Origin: Thermobifida halotolerans
GTDB lineage: Bacteria > Actinomycetota > Actinomycetes > Streptosporangiales > Streptosporangiaceae
Reading direction: 5' to 3'
Assembly (NCBI RefSeq): GCF_003574835.2
Contig: NZ_CP063196.1
Span: 4,340,001-4,404,000, forward strand
Length of the DNA: 64,000 nucleotides
Shown piece by piece: positions 18,501 through 27,219 of the stretch. Position 1 is the stretch's first letter; each line of letters opens with the position of its first letter. The translations under genes and the position numbers were made by a program. Under the pieces are notes generated by a model. That model did no database searches, had not been told where the DNA came from, and saw only the letters and a list, made by a program, of their open reading frames with translations.

Positions 18501-19496
18501 ATGCCCGTCATCACCTACCGTCAGGCCCTGCGCGACACCCTGCGCGCCGAGATGCACCGCGACGAGAACGTCTTCCTCATGGGCGAGGAGATCGGTGTCT
18601 TCGAGGGCTCCTACAAGATCACCGAAGGGCTGCTCAAGGAGTTCGGGGAACGCCGGGTCCGCGACACCCCGATCGCGGAGGAGGGGTTCGTCGGCGCGGC
18701 GGTCGGCGCCGCCATGCTCGGTCTGCGCCCGGTCGTCGAGGTCATGACGATCAACTTCTCCCTGCTGGCGCTGGACCAGATCGTCAACCACGCCGCGAAG
18801 ATCTACGGCATGTTCGGCGGCCAGAACAGCGTGCCGATGGTCATCCGCACCCCGGGCGGCGGCGGCCAGCAGCTCGGCGCCACCCACTCGCAGAACATCG
18901 AGCTGTACTACGCGTTCGTGCCGGGCCTGAAGGTCGTGGCGCCCAGCACCCCCGCCGACGCCGCGTCGATGCTGCGCGCCTCGATCCGCGACGACGACCC
19001 GGTGCTCTTCCTGGAGAACCTGGGCCTGTACAACACCAAGGGCGAGGTGCCCGACGACGACTCCGTCGCCGAGATCGGCCGCGCCGCGGTGACCCGCGAG
19101 GGTTCCGACATCACCCTCATCGGATACTCCCGTATGGCCATGGTCGCCAACCAGGTCGCCGACCGACTCGCCGAGGAGGACATCAGCGTCGAGGTCGTTG
19201 ACCTGCGCTCCCTGCGTCCGCTAGACCGGGAGACGATCGTCGCCTCGGTCAGGAAGACCGGATGCGCGGTCATCGCCGAGGACGACTGGCTGACCTACGG
19301 AATCGGCGCCGAGATCGCCGCGTCCATCCAGGAGGGCGCGTTCGACTACCTGGACGCGCCGGTGCGCCGGGTGGCGATGGCCGAGGTGCCCATGCCGTAC
19401 GCCAAACCGCTGGAGACCGCCGCGCTGCCGTCGGCGGAGTCGATCACCACCGTCATCCACGAAACCCTGAGCGCCGTCGGCCGGAGGGTCGGTTAA
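18501..19496 (+). CDS. pdhB: Pyruvate/2-oxoacid dehydrogenase E1 beta subunit
   Basis: A 331-residue E1 beta subunit that pairs with the upstream alpha subunit. Family features include the N-terminal ALRDTLRAEM..ENVFLMGEEIG, DTPIAEEGFVGAAVGAA, VIRTPGGGG and the C-terminal transketolase domain VVDLRSLRPLDRETI. AAGGAG lies ahead of the ATG. Length matches the family. Confidence 0.94.
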   Translation: MPVITYRQALRDTLRAEMHRDENVFLMGEEIGVFEGSYKITEGLLKEFGERRVRDTPIAEEGFVGAAVGAAMLGLRPVVEVMTINFSLLALDQIVNHAAKIYGMFGGQNSVPMVIRTPGGGGQQLGATHSQNIELYYAFVPGLKVVAPSTPADAASMLRASIRDDDPVLFLENLGLYNTKGEVPDDDSVAEIGRAAVTREGSDITLIGYSRMAMVANQVADRLAEEDISVEVVDLRSLRPLDRETIVASVRKTGCAVIAEDDWLTYGIGAEIAASIQEGAFDYLDAPVRRVAMAEVPMPYAKPLETAALPSAESITTVIHETLSAVGRRVG

Positions 19497-19505
19497 GGAA
19501 CACAG

Positions 19506-20804
19506 ATGTCTGATATCTACATGCCGCGCCTCTCCGACACCATGGAGGAAGGCGTCATCAGCTCCTGGGTGAAGCAGGTCGGCGACAAGGTCTCCGCGGG
19601 CGACGTGCTGGTCGAGATCGAGACCGACAAAGCCGTCATGGAGTACGAGGCCTACGAGGACGGCTACCTGGTCAAACAGTCCGTCAGCGAGGGCGATACC
19701 GTGCCGATCGGCGCGGTGATCGGCGTCATCGCCGACAGCCCCGACGCCGCTCCGTCCGACTCCGGCACCGGCGGCGCCGCCGAGCAGGCCGCCGAGGAGA
19801 AGGCCCCGGCGCCGACCGTCGAGGAGGCGCCCGTCGTTCCCGCGCAGGCCCAGCCGACCGAGCCGGTCGAGCCGGTCGAGCAGCCGGAGGGGCCGCGTCC
19901 GCTCTCCTCCCCGTTGGCCCGCCGCCTGGCCCGGGAGTACGGACTCGACATCACCCGGATCAAGGGATCGGGTCCCAAGGGCCGTGTGGTGCGTGCCGAC
20001 GTGGAGGCAGCGGCCAGGCAGCAGCAGGAGCAGGCTCCCGCCGCTCCGGCGCCCGCGCCGACTCCGGCCCAGGCGCCCGCCGCGGGTCGGCCGCAGCCCG
20101 AGTTCGAGGACCTCCGCGACTCCGAGGAGGTCCCGGTCGGCAACATCCGCAAGGTGATCGCCCGCCGACTGACCCAGGCCAAGCAGGAGGCGCCCCACTT
20201 CTACCTGCGCCGCACGGTCGACGCCGAGGAGCTCCGGGCGTTTCGCGCCCAGATCAACGAGCAGCTCGCGCCGACCGGGGTGAAGGTCAGCGTCAACGAC
20301 CTGATCGTCAAGGCCGTGGCGACGGTGCTGCGCGACCACCCGGCGGTGAACTCCTCCTGGGTGGACGACAGGCTCCTCAGGCACAACCGGATCAACGTCG
20401 GTATCGCGGTGGCGGTGGAGACCGGCCTGGTGGTTCCGGTGCTGCACGACACCGACAAGCTGCCGCTGTCGGAGATCGCCCGGCGCTCCCGCGCGCTGGC
20501 CGAGAAGGCCCGCGACGGCAAGCTGAGCCCCCAGGAGATGAGCGGGGGCACGTTCAGTGTCAGCAACCTGGGCATGTTCGGCGTCGACAGTTTCTCGGCG
20601 GTGATCAACCCGCCCGAGGCCGCCATCCTCGCCGTGGGTGCGATGCGGCAGGAGCCGGTGGTGCGTGACGGGGAGATCGTGGCCCGGCACACCATCGCGC
20701 TGGAACTGTCGGTCGACCACCGTGCCGTGGACGGCGCGGTCGGCGCCGCCTACCTCAGGGACCTCGCCGAGGTCCTGGAATCCCCGATGCGGATCATCCT
20801 GTAG
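19506..20804 (+). CDS. Dihydrolipoamide acetyltransferase (E2) with one lipoyl domain
   Basis: E2 core of the 2-oxoacid dehydrogenase complex, 432 residues. Order: one lipoyl domain (2-77, lipoylated Lys42 in ETDKAVME), an Ala/Pro-rich linker, a peripheral-subunit-binding domain (about 133-170, SPLARRLAREYGLDI and GSGPKGRV), a second Ala/Pro linker, and the catalytic acyltransferase domain (about 205-432) with DHRAVDGA carrying the catalytic His. One lipoyl domain is fewer than the two or three of many actinobacterial SucB/AceF proteins, in line with a dedicated pdh/bkd operon. Two hairpins follow the stop. Confidence 0.93.
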   Translation: MSDIYMPRLSDTMEEGVISSWVKQVGDKVSAGDVLVEIETDKAVMEYEAYEDGYLVKQSVSEGDTVPIGAVIGVIADSPDAAPSDSGTGGAAEQAAEEKAPAPTVEEAPVVPAQAQPTEPVEPVEQPEGPRPLSSPLARRLAREYGLDITRIKGSGPKGRVVRADVEAAARQQQEQAPAAPAPAPTPAQAPAAGRPQPEFEDLRDSEEVPVGNIRKVIARRLTQAKQEAPHFYLRRTVDAEELRAFRAQINEQLAPTGVKVSVNDLIVKAVATVLRDHPAVNSSWVDDRLLRHNRINVGIAVAVETGLVVPVLHDTDKLPLSEIARRSRALAEKARDGKLSPQEMSGGTFSVSNLGMFGVDSFSAVINPPEAAILAVGAMRQEPVVRDGEIVARHTIALELSVDHRAVDGAVGAAYLRDLAEVLESPMRIIL

Positions 20805-20819
20805 CCGGTCCCGCTGTCA

Positions 20820-20856
20820 GGCGCCCGTCCCGCCGAGTACGCGCGGGGCGGGCGCC
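20820..20856 (+). terminator. Hairpin after pdh operon
   Basis: A 14-base-pair stem (20820-20833 with 20843-20856, one G-T pair) and a 9-base loop, 16 bases after the E2 stop. No T-tract. Confidence 0.6.
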
Positions 20857-20942
20857 GCGTGCGGGTGCCCACTCCGCCGCCCGCACCCCCGGGGCGAAGC
20901 GTCCCCGGAACCCGCTGACTCCCCGGCATCCGTTGAAAAGTC

Positions 20943-20985
20943 CCCGCCCGCCGGCCCCCTCCCCCAAGAAGGACCGGCGGGCGGG
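20943..20985. terminator. Hairpin between convergent E2 and 21003 genes
   Basis: A 12-base perfect stem (20943-20954 with 20974-20985), followed on the plus strand by TGCTTT. Its position between convergent genes suggests it ends transcripts from both sides. Confidence 0.55.
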
Positions 20986-21002
20986 TGCTTTCCGCACCAG
21001 GG

Positions 21003-21809
21003 TCACGAACCCCGCGAGGTCGCCGTTCGGGGCGTCGTGAACACCTGGTGAGGCTGGAAGACGCAGATGTTGGTCTCGCCCTGGACGTTGGAGTCGGTGA
21101 CCTCGACGAAGTAGGCGTAGGTCGTGTCGGGCTCGAGTCCCTCGGCGACGGTGACGCCGTCCCGGTTGAGACCGGCGGTCAGGTCGCCGCCGCCGATGCG
21201 CTGCATGAAGATGTTGTCCCACCAGGTGAGGTTCTGGGTGTCGAACTCACGCGCCGAACCGCCCTCGGCGAGCCGGTAGATGTAGTAGGCGTCCTGCCCC
21301 GCCAACTCCCTGAGGGTGGCCCAGGAGCACCTCAGGCCGGTCAGGCCCGTGCCCTCGGGCAGTCGTCCGTGCCCCGAGGGCGTGAAGGAGTCCAGCATCC
21401 GCTGCCGGTTGTCCCTGTAGGCCCCCACCAGGGCCTCGGCGGGCTCCTGCCGCTGGGTGCGGGACCTGGTCAGCACCTCGCCGCTGGTGCAGGTGACCTC
21501 GATGGTGTACTCCCCCTCCGGCATGAACCCGGTGGAGAGGTTGACCATGTACCAGTAGTAGTCCAGCGTCCGGTCGTAGATGTAGCCGTCGGTGTTGGAC
21601 GGAGTGAACAGCTGGTTGGTGAACTCCACCTCGTAGCCGCCGGGGCCGCGGGCCACGATCCGCTCGACCAGCTCGGGAGTGGGAACGCCCTTGGTGGGAT
21701 AGAAGGACACCAGGAACTTGTGCTGTTCCCGGGGCAGGGGCGAGCCGTCGAAATCCCAGTAGACGTTGCAGGCCATGATGTCGAAGATCCGGACAGCCGT
21801 CTCGGACAT
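21003..21809 (-). CDS. Conserved-looking protein of unknown function
   Basis: A 268-residue protein I do not recognise. No signal peptide or membrane helix is visible. It is rich in aromatic residues and beta-prone segments (MACNVYWDF, HKFLVSFYPTKG, TLDYYWYMVNL, YTIEVTC). The last 60 residues, with GLEPDTTYAYFVEVTD, look like a fibronectin type III strand pattern. The ATG at 21809 has GAGGGAG upstream. Codon use and GC at third positions fit a real gene. It is monocistronic, convergent to the pdh operon and divergent from the PLP decarboxylase. A carbohydrate- or protein-binding role is only a guess from the fold pattern. Confidence 0.7.
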   Translation of the reverse strand: MSETAVRIFDIMACNVYWDFDGSPLPREQHKFLVSFYPTKGVPTPELVERIVARGPGGYEVEFTNQLFTPSNTDGYIYDRTLDYYWYMVNLSTGFMPEGEYTIEVTCTSGEVLTRSRTQRQEPAEALVGAYRDNRQRMLDSFTPSGHGRLPEGTGLTGLRCSWATLRELAGQDAYYIYRLAEGGSAREFDTQNLTWWDNIFMQRIGGGDLTAGLNRDGVTVAEGLEPDTTYAYFVEVTDSNVQGETNICVFQPHQVFTTPRTATSRGS

Positions 21810-22244
21810 GGTTCGCGCTCCCTCGTGGTGGTCGGTGGCACCGGCTCGCCGTCCCGCGTCCGTTCCCCTCCAGCCTGAACCGGACACTGTTGACTCCACA
21901 TCGGTGATATGACCAGTCCTGCCGGGTTCCGGAGGCCCCGAGGAGCGGAGGTCCCGACCGGACGGCGGCCTCGGCCCGCTCCTGTGGCACGGCGCCGCGC
22001 CGTGTTGGCCACATCCGGCCACCCCGATGGGCACGAATGCTGTCCGTGTTCTAATGCGGCAGTGACCGCGCCGCTCCCCCACCCCGTTCCGGGGTACGGC
22101 CCTCCCGGCTCCCACCCCTGAGCGGCGTCCGGAGGACCGCGGGCCACGTCTGCCTGCCGTTTCCCTCACCGGTCTCCGCTCCGTGCTCCGGTGCGCCCGC
22201 CAAGCCCCTGACACGCCCCCACGGTCCCGTGAAGGGAGAACGCC
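21810..22244. other. Divergent intergenic region, no gene seen
   Basis: About 435 bases between divergent genes. It must hold both promoters; TCTAAT near 22049 could be a -10 box for the rightward gene. No conserved motif or credible small gene was found. Confidence 0.4.
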
Positions 22245-23678
22245 TTGCCCAGCAACGAGGAGCTCCTGGCCGAGTTGGCCGCCCTGCGCACAACCGACCT
22301 GCCCACCCGGGGCGGCCGCACCCTCGCCCACGTCTACGACTCCGGCCTGCCCTGCCTGGACGGCCTGGCCACCGCGGCCTACTCGGCCTTCGCCCCGGTC
22401 AACGGACTGGACACGGCAGCCTTCCCCAGCGTGGTGCGTCTGGAGAACGAGGTGGTGTCCTTCGTGGCACGCCTGCTCGGCGGTGACGCGGCGACCCGGG
22501 GTTCCTTCACCGGCGGCGGCACCGAATCCATCCTGCTGGCGGTCAGGGCCGCACGGGAGCACTCCAGAGCCGTGCGGGGAGTGACCGAACCGGAACTGGT
22601 GGCCCCCGACACCGCACACGCCGCCTTCCGCAAGGCCGCGCACTACCTGGGCCTGCGGCTGGTCACCGTGCCCACGGACCCGTCCTCCTGCGTGCCCGAC
22701 CCCGCCGACATGGCGGCGGCGATCACCGAGCGGACGGCCCTGGTCGCGGTGTCGGCGCCCTCCCACGCGCACGGAGTCCTCGACCCGGTCGCCGAGACCG
22801 CCAACGCGGCGGCCGAGCGCGGCGTGTGGTGCCACGTGGACGCGTGCGTGGGCGGCATGGTGCTGCCCTTCCTGCGCCGCCTCGGCCACGAACTACCGGA
22901 CTTCGACCTGTCGGTGCCGGGCGTGCGGTCGCTCTCGGTGGACCTGCACAAGTACGGCTTCGCCCACGGGGGCGCCTCGGTGGTGCTCTACCGCGACGGC
23001 GAACTGCGCCGCCACCAGTACTTCTCCTCCACCGACTGGCCCGGCCACCCGGTGGTGCACCCGACGGCGCAGGGCACCCGGTCGGCGGGACCGCTCGCCG
23101 CGGCCTGGGCGGTCCTGCGGCGGCTCGACGAGGAGGGCTACACCGAACTCGCCGCCACCGCGATCGGCGCGACCGAGGAGATCGTCGCGGGAATCAACGG
23201 GATCGACGGACTCCGCGTGGTCGGCGCGCCCGCGGCGACACTGCTGTGCGTGGCGTCGGAGCACGCCGATCCGCTGCACGTCGCGGACGAGATGCGCGAG
23301 CGCGGCTGGTTCCTGCGGACCCAGTTGTCGTTCGGCGCGCACCGGCGCAACCTGCACCTGACCGTCACCCCCGCCACCGCGCCCCGGGTTCCCGAACTGC
23401 TGTCCGACCTGGCCGACTCGGTGCGCGCCGCCGCCGCGCTGCCCTCCCCCGACCCCGCGCCGGACCTGGCGGCCGCCGTGGCCGCCCTGGACGCCGACAC
23501 GGTCTCGTCCGAGGACCTGGCCTCGGTGCTGGACGCGGCGGGCCTGGACCGGTCGGCCGGTGGCCTGCCGTCCCGGACGGCCCCGCTGCTCGCCCTCCTG
23601 GACGGCGCCCCCACCGCCCTGCGGGAACGCCTCCTCACCGAGCTCACGGGCTCCCTGCTCACCGGCTCGGGGCTGTGA
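22245..23678 (+). CDS. PLP-dependent group II decarboxylase / sphingosine-phosphate-lyase-like
   Basis: A 477-residue fold-type I pyridoxal-phosphate enzyme. It has a PLP-phosphate-contacting segment GSFTGGGTESILLAV, HVDACVGGMVLPF (Asp that contacts the pyridine N) and the Schiff-base lysine in SVDLHKYGFAHGGAS. The family removes carboxyl groups from amino acids or cleaves sphingoid phosphates. The HxxHKYGF pattern and the missing signal anchor fit bacterial SPL/tyrosine-decarboxylase relatives. The start is TTG at 22245 with AAGGGAG 6 bases upstream. The last about 90 residues are an Ala-rich extension with EDLASVLDAAGL, not typical of the family. Substrate unknown. Confidence 0.85.
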   Translation: MPSNEELLAELAALRTTDLPTRGGRTLAHVYDSGLPCLDGLATAAYSAFAPVNGLDTAAFPSVVRLENEVVSFVARLLGGDAATRGSFTGGGTESILLAVRAAREHSRAVRGVTEPELVAPDTAHAAFRKAAHYLGLRLVTVPTDPSSCVPDPADMAAAITERTALVAVSAPSHAHGVLDPVAETANAAAERGVWCHVDACVGGMVLPFLRRLGHELPDFDLSVPGVRSLSVDLHKYGFAHGGASVVLYRDGELRRHQYFSSTDWPGHPVVHPTAQGTRSAGPLAAAWAVLRRLDEEGYTELAATAIGATEEIVAGINGIDGLRVVGAPAATLLCVASEHADPLHVADEMRERGWFLRTQLSFGAHRRNLHLTVTPATAPRVPELLSDLADSVRAAAALPSPDPAPDLAAAVAALDADTVSSEDLASVLDAAGLDRSAGGLPSRTAPLLALLDGAPTALRERLLTELTGSLLTGSGL

Positions 23679-24011
23679 GGCCACCACCCCCACCCAGTCC
23701 CCGACGGCTGGGGACCGCACACCGCCGCCCGCTCCCCCGCGTCCCCGCCGTCTCCGTCTCCCGGACCTGCCGGGATGCCGCTCGCCTCCGCTGATTCCAG
23801 TACTGTGGTACTCCACATTCCCCGGGTGCCGAATCCCGGAGCCAACCGGGCGACCACCCCAGGGGAACTGGGTTTTCATCCTCGCGGCATTCAGGATGCC
23901 GGTGTGCGCTCGGCCCCGCCCCGGACGGAATCCGCGACCTTCCCTTCGGAGCAGCACACGGAACCCACACCTCGTCTTCTGGATGCTCCAGCCCAGTCCC
24001 ACGAAGGTCTC
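23679..24011. other. Intergenic region and leader of dedA
   Basis: A 333-base gap. It includes one arm (23867-23881) of a 15-base inverted repeat whose partner overlaps the end of dedA, followed by a small CGGCAT/ATGCCG hairpin at about 23884-23900. No gene recognised. Confidence 0.45.
23867..23881 (+). repeat. 15-base inverted repeat flanking dedA, left arm
   Basis: ACTGGGTTTTCATCC is the exact reverse complement of 24639-24653. It lies 131 bases before the dedA start. The two arms could pair in the mRNA or mark a former insertion. Confidence 0.5.
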
Positions 24012-24644
24012 ATGAGCTGGGTGGTCGGTCTGATGGGGACTCTGGGCGGGCCCGGGGCCGGCCTGATCATCGCCCTGGAGAACGTGTTCCCGCCCATTCC
24101 CAGCGAAGCGGTCCTCCCCCTCGCCGGCTTCGCCGCCAGCCGGGGCGAACTCGGCCTGGTCGAGGCGGTCGCGTGGACCACGGCCGGATCGGTCGTCGGC
24201 GCGCTCGTCCTGTACTGGCTCGGAGCGCTGCTCGGCCGCGACCGCGTCCGGCGGATCGCGGCGCGCATGCCGCTGGCCAAGGTCTCCGACATCGAACGCA
24301 CCGAGGCCTGGTTCCTGCGACACGGGACCAAGGCGGTCTTCTTCGGCCGGATGGTCCCGCTCTTCCGCAGCTTCGTCTCGATCCCCGCGGGAATCGAACG
24401 CATGCCGGTGCCCCTGTTCGTGGCCCTCACCGCCACGGGCAGCCTGATCTGGAACACCGTGTTCGTCCTCTCCGGCTACCTGCTGGGGGAGAACCGGATC
24501 CTGGTCGAGAGGTATGCGGGTCTGGTCTCCAAGGGCGTGGTGGTCGCAGTGGGCGTGGCCGTCCTCTACTTCGCCGTGGTGCGCGTCCGCGAGCTCCGGC
24601 GCGCCAAGAACGGCGACGACCGCCTCCCGGAGGCGACCGGATGA
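24012..24644 (+). CDS. DedA-family membrane protein
   Basis: A 210-residue integral membrane protein of the DedA/VTT family, which is linked to lipid-carrier flipping and envelope homeostasis. Visible signatures are the N-terminal ENVFPPIPSEAVLPLAGF, a re-entrant-loop region and FFGRMVPLFRSFVSIPAG, with the conserved G-R-x-x-P-x-x-R, then two C-terminal helices. The ATG at 24012 with GAAGG just upstream is preferred; the frame is open to 23775 but that part has no family similarity. It is not clearly in an operon. Confidence 0.9.
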   Translation: MSWVVGLMGTLGGPGAGLIIALENVFPPIPSEAVLPLAGFAASRGELGLVEAVAWTTAGSVVGALVLYWLGALLGRDRVRRIAARMPLAKVSDIERTEAWFLRHGTKAVFFGRMVPLFRSFVSIPAGIERMPVPLFVALTATGSLIWNTVFVLSGYLLGENRILVERYAGLVSKGVVVAVGVAVLYFAVVRVRELRRAKNGDDRLPEATG

Positions 24645-24653
24645 AAACCCAGT
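24639..24653 (+). repeat. 15-base inverted repeat flanking dedA, right arm
   Basis: GGATGAAAACCCAGT, exact reverse complement of 23867-23881, overlapping the last codons and stop of dedA. Confidence 0.5.
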
Positions 24654-24800
24654 GCCGGGGAGTCAGGCAGGAGACGCGGCACTCCAGGTGAGCGTCCGGG
24701 GTGGGCGGTCAGGGCGCCCCGGCGTCGCGTCCGCCTTCCGCGCTTTCCGGGACGACCCGTACCGGAAAGCGCGGGATGCGCGAAAGTCTCCGGGCGCGGC

Positions 24801-25751
24801 TCAGCCGACCCGGCCCGCGCGGATGCGGGCCAGCCACTGCTCGGCCTCGTGGAAGTCGTCGTTGGTGGTGCTGATGCGCGCCGCCGGCCGGAGGTGCCCG
24901 AGCCCCGCGTCGGCGCGCGGGTAGCTGCCGAGGAAGCGCACGTCCTTGCAGATACGCCGCAGCCCCATCAGCGCCTCGCCGACCCTGGCCTCGGCCACGT
25001 GGCCGTCGGCGTCCATGAAGAAGCAGTACGTGCCCAGCCCGTCGCCGGTGGGGCGGGACTCCAGACGGGTCAGGTTGACGTCGCGGACCGCGAACTGGGT
25101 GAGCAGCTCGACCAGAGCGCCCGGATGGTCGTGGGGCAGGAACGCCACCAGCGAGGTGCGGTCGGCTCCCGTCGGTTCCGGCAGCGTCCCCGGCCTGCTC
25201 AGGTAGATGAACCGGGTGGCGGCCTCGGCGCGGTCCCCCACCCCCTCGGCGAGCGGGACCAGCCCGTAGCGCTCCCCCGCGATACGGGCGCAGATCGCGG
25301 CGTCGTACGGCGAGCTGGGCTCCTCGGCGACGGACTGGGCCGCCGCGGCCGTGGAGGAGACGATGTGGGCCTCCGCGTCGGGCAGGTTCGCCGCCAGCCA
25401 CCCCCTGCACTGGGCCAGCGCGTGCGAGTGGGTGGCCACCCGCTTGACGTCGGGCAGCGCGGTTCCCCGCCGGGCGAACAGCGTGAACTCCACCGCGACC
25501 GCGATCTCCGCGGTGATCAGCAGCGGGTCGCCGTTGACGAGTTCCGCGGTGGTGGCGCTCACTCCGCCCTCGACGGAGTTCTCCAGCGGGACGACCCCGC
25601 CCGTGGCCTCTCCGCGTCGCACCGCCGCGAACACCATGTCCACGCCGTTGCACGGCACGAACTGCGCGGCCGGGGCGTCCGGTTTGAGCGCCCGCAGCGC
25701 GGCCTCGGTGAACGTGCCCTCGGGCCCGAGATAGGCATAGCGGTTCGACAT
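24801..25751 (-). CDS. pheA: Prephenate dehydratase
   Basis: A 316-residue monofunctional enzyme that turns prephenate into phenylpyruvate in phenylalanine synthesis. The catalytic periplasmic-binding-like domain (1-180) begins RYAYLGPEGTFTEAAL and includes VPLENSVEGGVS and AATRFIYL. A C-terminal ACT domain (about 200-280, HDHPGALVELLTQFAVRDVN and LTRLESRPT) binds phenylalanine for feedback control. The ATG at 25751 lacks a strong ribosome site, but upstream in-frame codons add non-homologous sequence. The gene is alone on its strand between dedA and a glycosyltransferase gene. Confidence 0.95.
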   Translation of the reverse strand: MSNRYAYLGPEGTFTEAALRALKPDAPAAQFVPCNGVDMVFAAVRRGEATGGVVPLENSVEGGVSATTAELVNGDPLLITAEIAVAVEFTLFARRGTALPDVKRVATHSHALAQCRGWLAANLPDAEAHIVSSTAAAAQSVAEEPSSPYDAAICARIAGERYGLVPLAEGVGDRAEAATRFIYLSRPGTLPEPTGADRTSLVAFLPHDHPGALVELLTQFAVRDVNLTRLESRPTGDGLGTYCFFMDADGHVAEARVGEALMGLRRICKDVRFLGSYPRADAGLGHLRPAARISTTNDDFHEAEQWLARIRAGRVG

Positions 25752-25876
25752 GTACAGCAGGCTACTCGGCTGGGCGAACCGGTTCGTGCGCTCCTCGCGG
25801 CCCCGGCGGGTTCCCCGGCCGCCACGGCCTCGGCGTAGGTTCCTGTCTCGAAACGCCCGGTGGCAACCACGGAGCG

Positions 25877-25920
25877 ACACTGACCGCTGCGGGGCGCTCC
25901 CCCGGCGAGGCGGTCAGTGT
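25877..25920. terminator. Hairpin with T-tract on the plus strand, overlapping GT2 stop
   Basis: Ten-base arms (25877-25886 with 25911-25920) enclose a loop with its own GGGG/CCCC pairing. TTTT follows on the plus strand, although both neighbouring genes are on the minus strand. It may serve as the end of the minus-strand transcript without a T-tract, or end an unannotated plus-strand RNA. Confidence 0.45.
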
Positions 25921-26732
25921 TTTTCCCGTTGCTTTCCCGCGACGCGGTGGACCGCTCCGCGTTCCGGAAGGACTCCGCGGCCTCTCCGGATTCCGGCACC
26001 GCGCACCTCGCGTACCGCGAGCGTGCGGGCGACGTCGACGAACTGGCGGGCACGGTGCAACTGGGCGCGGACGTCGGTGCCGGTGGCACGGTGGTCCATC
26101 GCGACATCGACCTCCAGCACCGTGAACCCGCGGCACAACAGGTCGATGGTCAGGCCGGTCTCCACACCGAACCCGGGGGCGAGCGGCCGTGCCGCCTCGA
26201 ACGCCCGTCTGGTCAGGCAGCGCTGCCCGTTGAGCGGCTGCTCGGCCTCCCAACCGGTGGCGCGCCGGATGCCGTCGCGGGCCAGTCGGACCACGAAACC
26301 GTGCCCGCCAAGGCGGGCCCGCGTCTGCGGGAAGCGCGCGATCGTCATGTCCGCGGCTCCCGCGCGCACCGGTTCGATCAGCGGCGTGGCGGCGCCGGCG
26401 GTCACTCCGAGGTCGGCGTCCAGGAACAGCAGGTGCCGGGAAACGACATCGGCGCCTGACCGCCGTTCGTACTCCTCGAAGCCCCGGACCCCTTCGGCTC
26501 CGGTCTCCATGGCAGCCCCTTTCCCGCGGTTTCGGGCATGCCGGAACACGCGGGCACCGGCCTGACGGGCGGCGGCGGCCGTGTCGTCAACCGACCCGTC
26601 GTCGACCACGACAACAAGGTCCACTCCGGGAAGGCCGTGTGCGGCCCGAACGGTGTCGCCGATGCGTTCCTGTTCGTCCCTGGCCGGAATGACGGCCGCG
26701 ACGCGGTCCGATCCGTCCGTCGGAGATGCCAT
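25914..26732 (-). CDS. Family 2 glycosyltransferase
   Basis: A 272-residue nucleotide-sugar-dependent glycosyltransferase of GT-A fold. It begins VAAVIPARDEQERIGDTV, has the substrate motif VVVVDDGSVDDT and the metal-binding LFLDADLG (DxD). A GH-containing acceptor region and the late aromatic segment RATGWEAEQPLNGQRCLTR resemble dolichyl-phosphate or glucosyl-3-phosphoglycerate transferases. No membrane helix. GGGAAGG stands before the ATG. It starts 17 bases after the STAS gene, so the two may share a transcript with the RsbW-like gene. Sugar and acceptor are not known. Confidence 0.88.
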   Translation of the reverse strand: MASPTDGSDRVAAVIPARDEQERIGDTVRAAHGLPGVDLVVVVDDGSVDDTAAAARQAGARVFRHARNRGKGAAMETGAEGVRGFEEYERRSGADVVSRHLLFLDADLGVTAGAATPLIEPVRAGAADMTIARFPQTRARLGGHGFVVRLARDGIRRATGWEAEQPLNGQRCLTRRAFEAARPLAPGFGVETGLTIDLLCRGFTVLEVDVAMDHRATGTDVRAQLHRARQFVDVARTLAVREVRGAGIRRGRGVLPERGAVHRVAGKQREKH

Positions 26733-26749
26733 GTCCGCCTTCCCGTCGG

Positions 26750-27100
26750 CTATTTGGCGGCGCCTGTGGCGGCCGCCGCCGGAGCGTCGACCGTCGCGTG
26801 GATGGTGAAGACCTCGTCCAGTCCGGTGATCTGCAAGATCCTGCGGACCGGAGACTGGAGGGCGGCCAGTTCGAGTTCGCCGCCGTTCCTGCGCGCCTGC
26901 TTCAGCGCCGACAGCAGCACACTCAGACCGGTGGAATCGCAGAACTCCACCCCGGACATGTCGACGACGGTTCTGGTCCTGGGGACCACCGCGTCAGCGA
27001 GTCCGCTGCGCAGCAGCGGCGCCGTGTAAAGGTCGAGTTCACCACAGATGGAAACCAGTGTGTGACCAATCCGAGACTGCTTTGAGATCTTCAACTCCAC
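26750..27100 (-). CDS. STAS-domain anti-sigma-factor antagonist
   Basis: A 116-residue SpoIIAA/RsbV-like protein. The STAS fold is clear from LVSICGELDLYTAPLL, VVDMSGVEFCDSTGLSVLL (with the phosphorylatable Ser in DSTG) and RILQITGLDEVF. It would bind an anti-sigma kinase and free a sigma factor when unphosphorylated. The likely start is GTG at 27100; arms ACAGTC/GACTGT (27099-27112) overlap that codon and may be an operator. An RsbW-like ATPase gene lies 120 bases upstream and a GT2 gene 17 bases downstream. Confidence 0.9.
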   Translation of the reverse strand: MELKISKQSRIGHTLVSICGELDLYTAPLLRSGLADAVVPRTRTVVDMSGVEFCDSTGLSVLLSALKQARRNGGELELAALQSPVRRILQITGLDEVFTIHATVDAPAAAATGAAK

Positions 27101-27219
27101 AGTCGTGACTGTAGCGGTCCGGCCCGACCGTGGCCACCTCGCGGAGGGTGTTTCGCCGCGCCGCCCCCGCACCCACGTTCTCCGCTCTGACCGGCTGAAA
27201 CGCGGAGTGGGTCGGTTGC

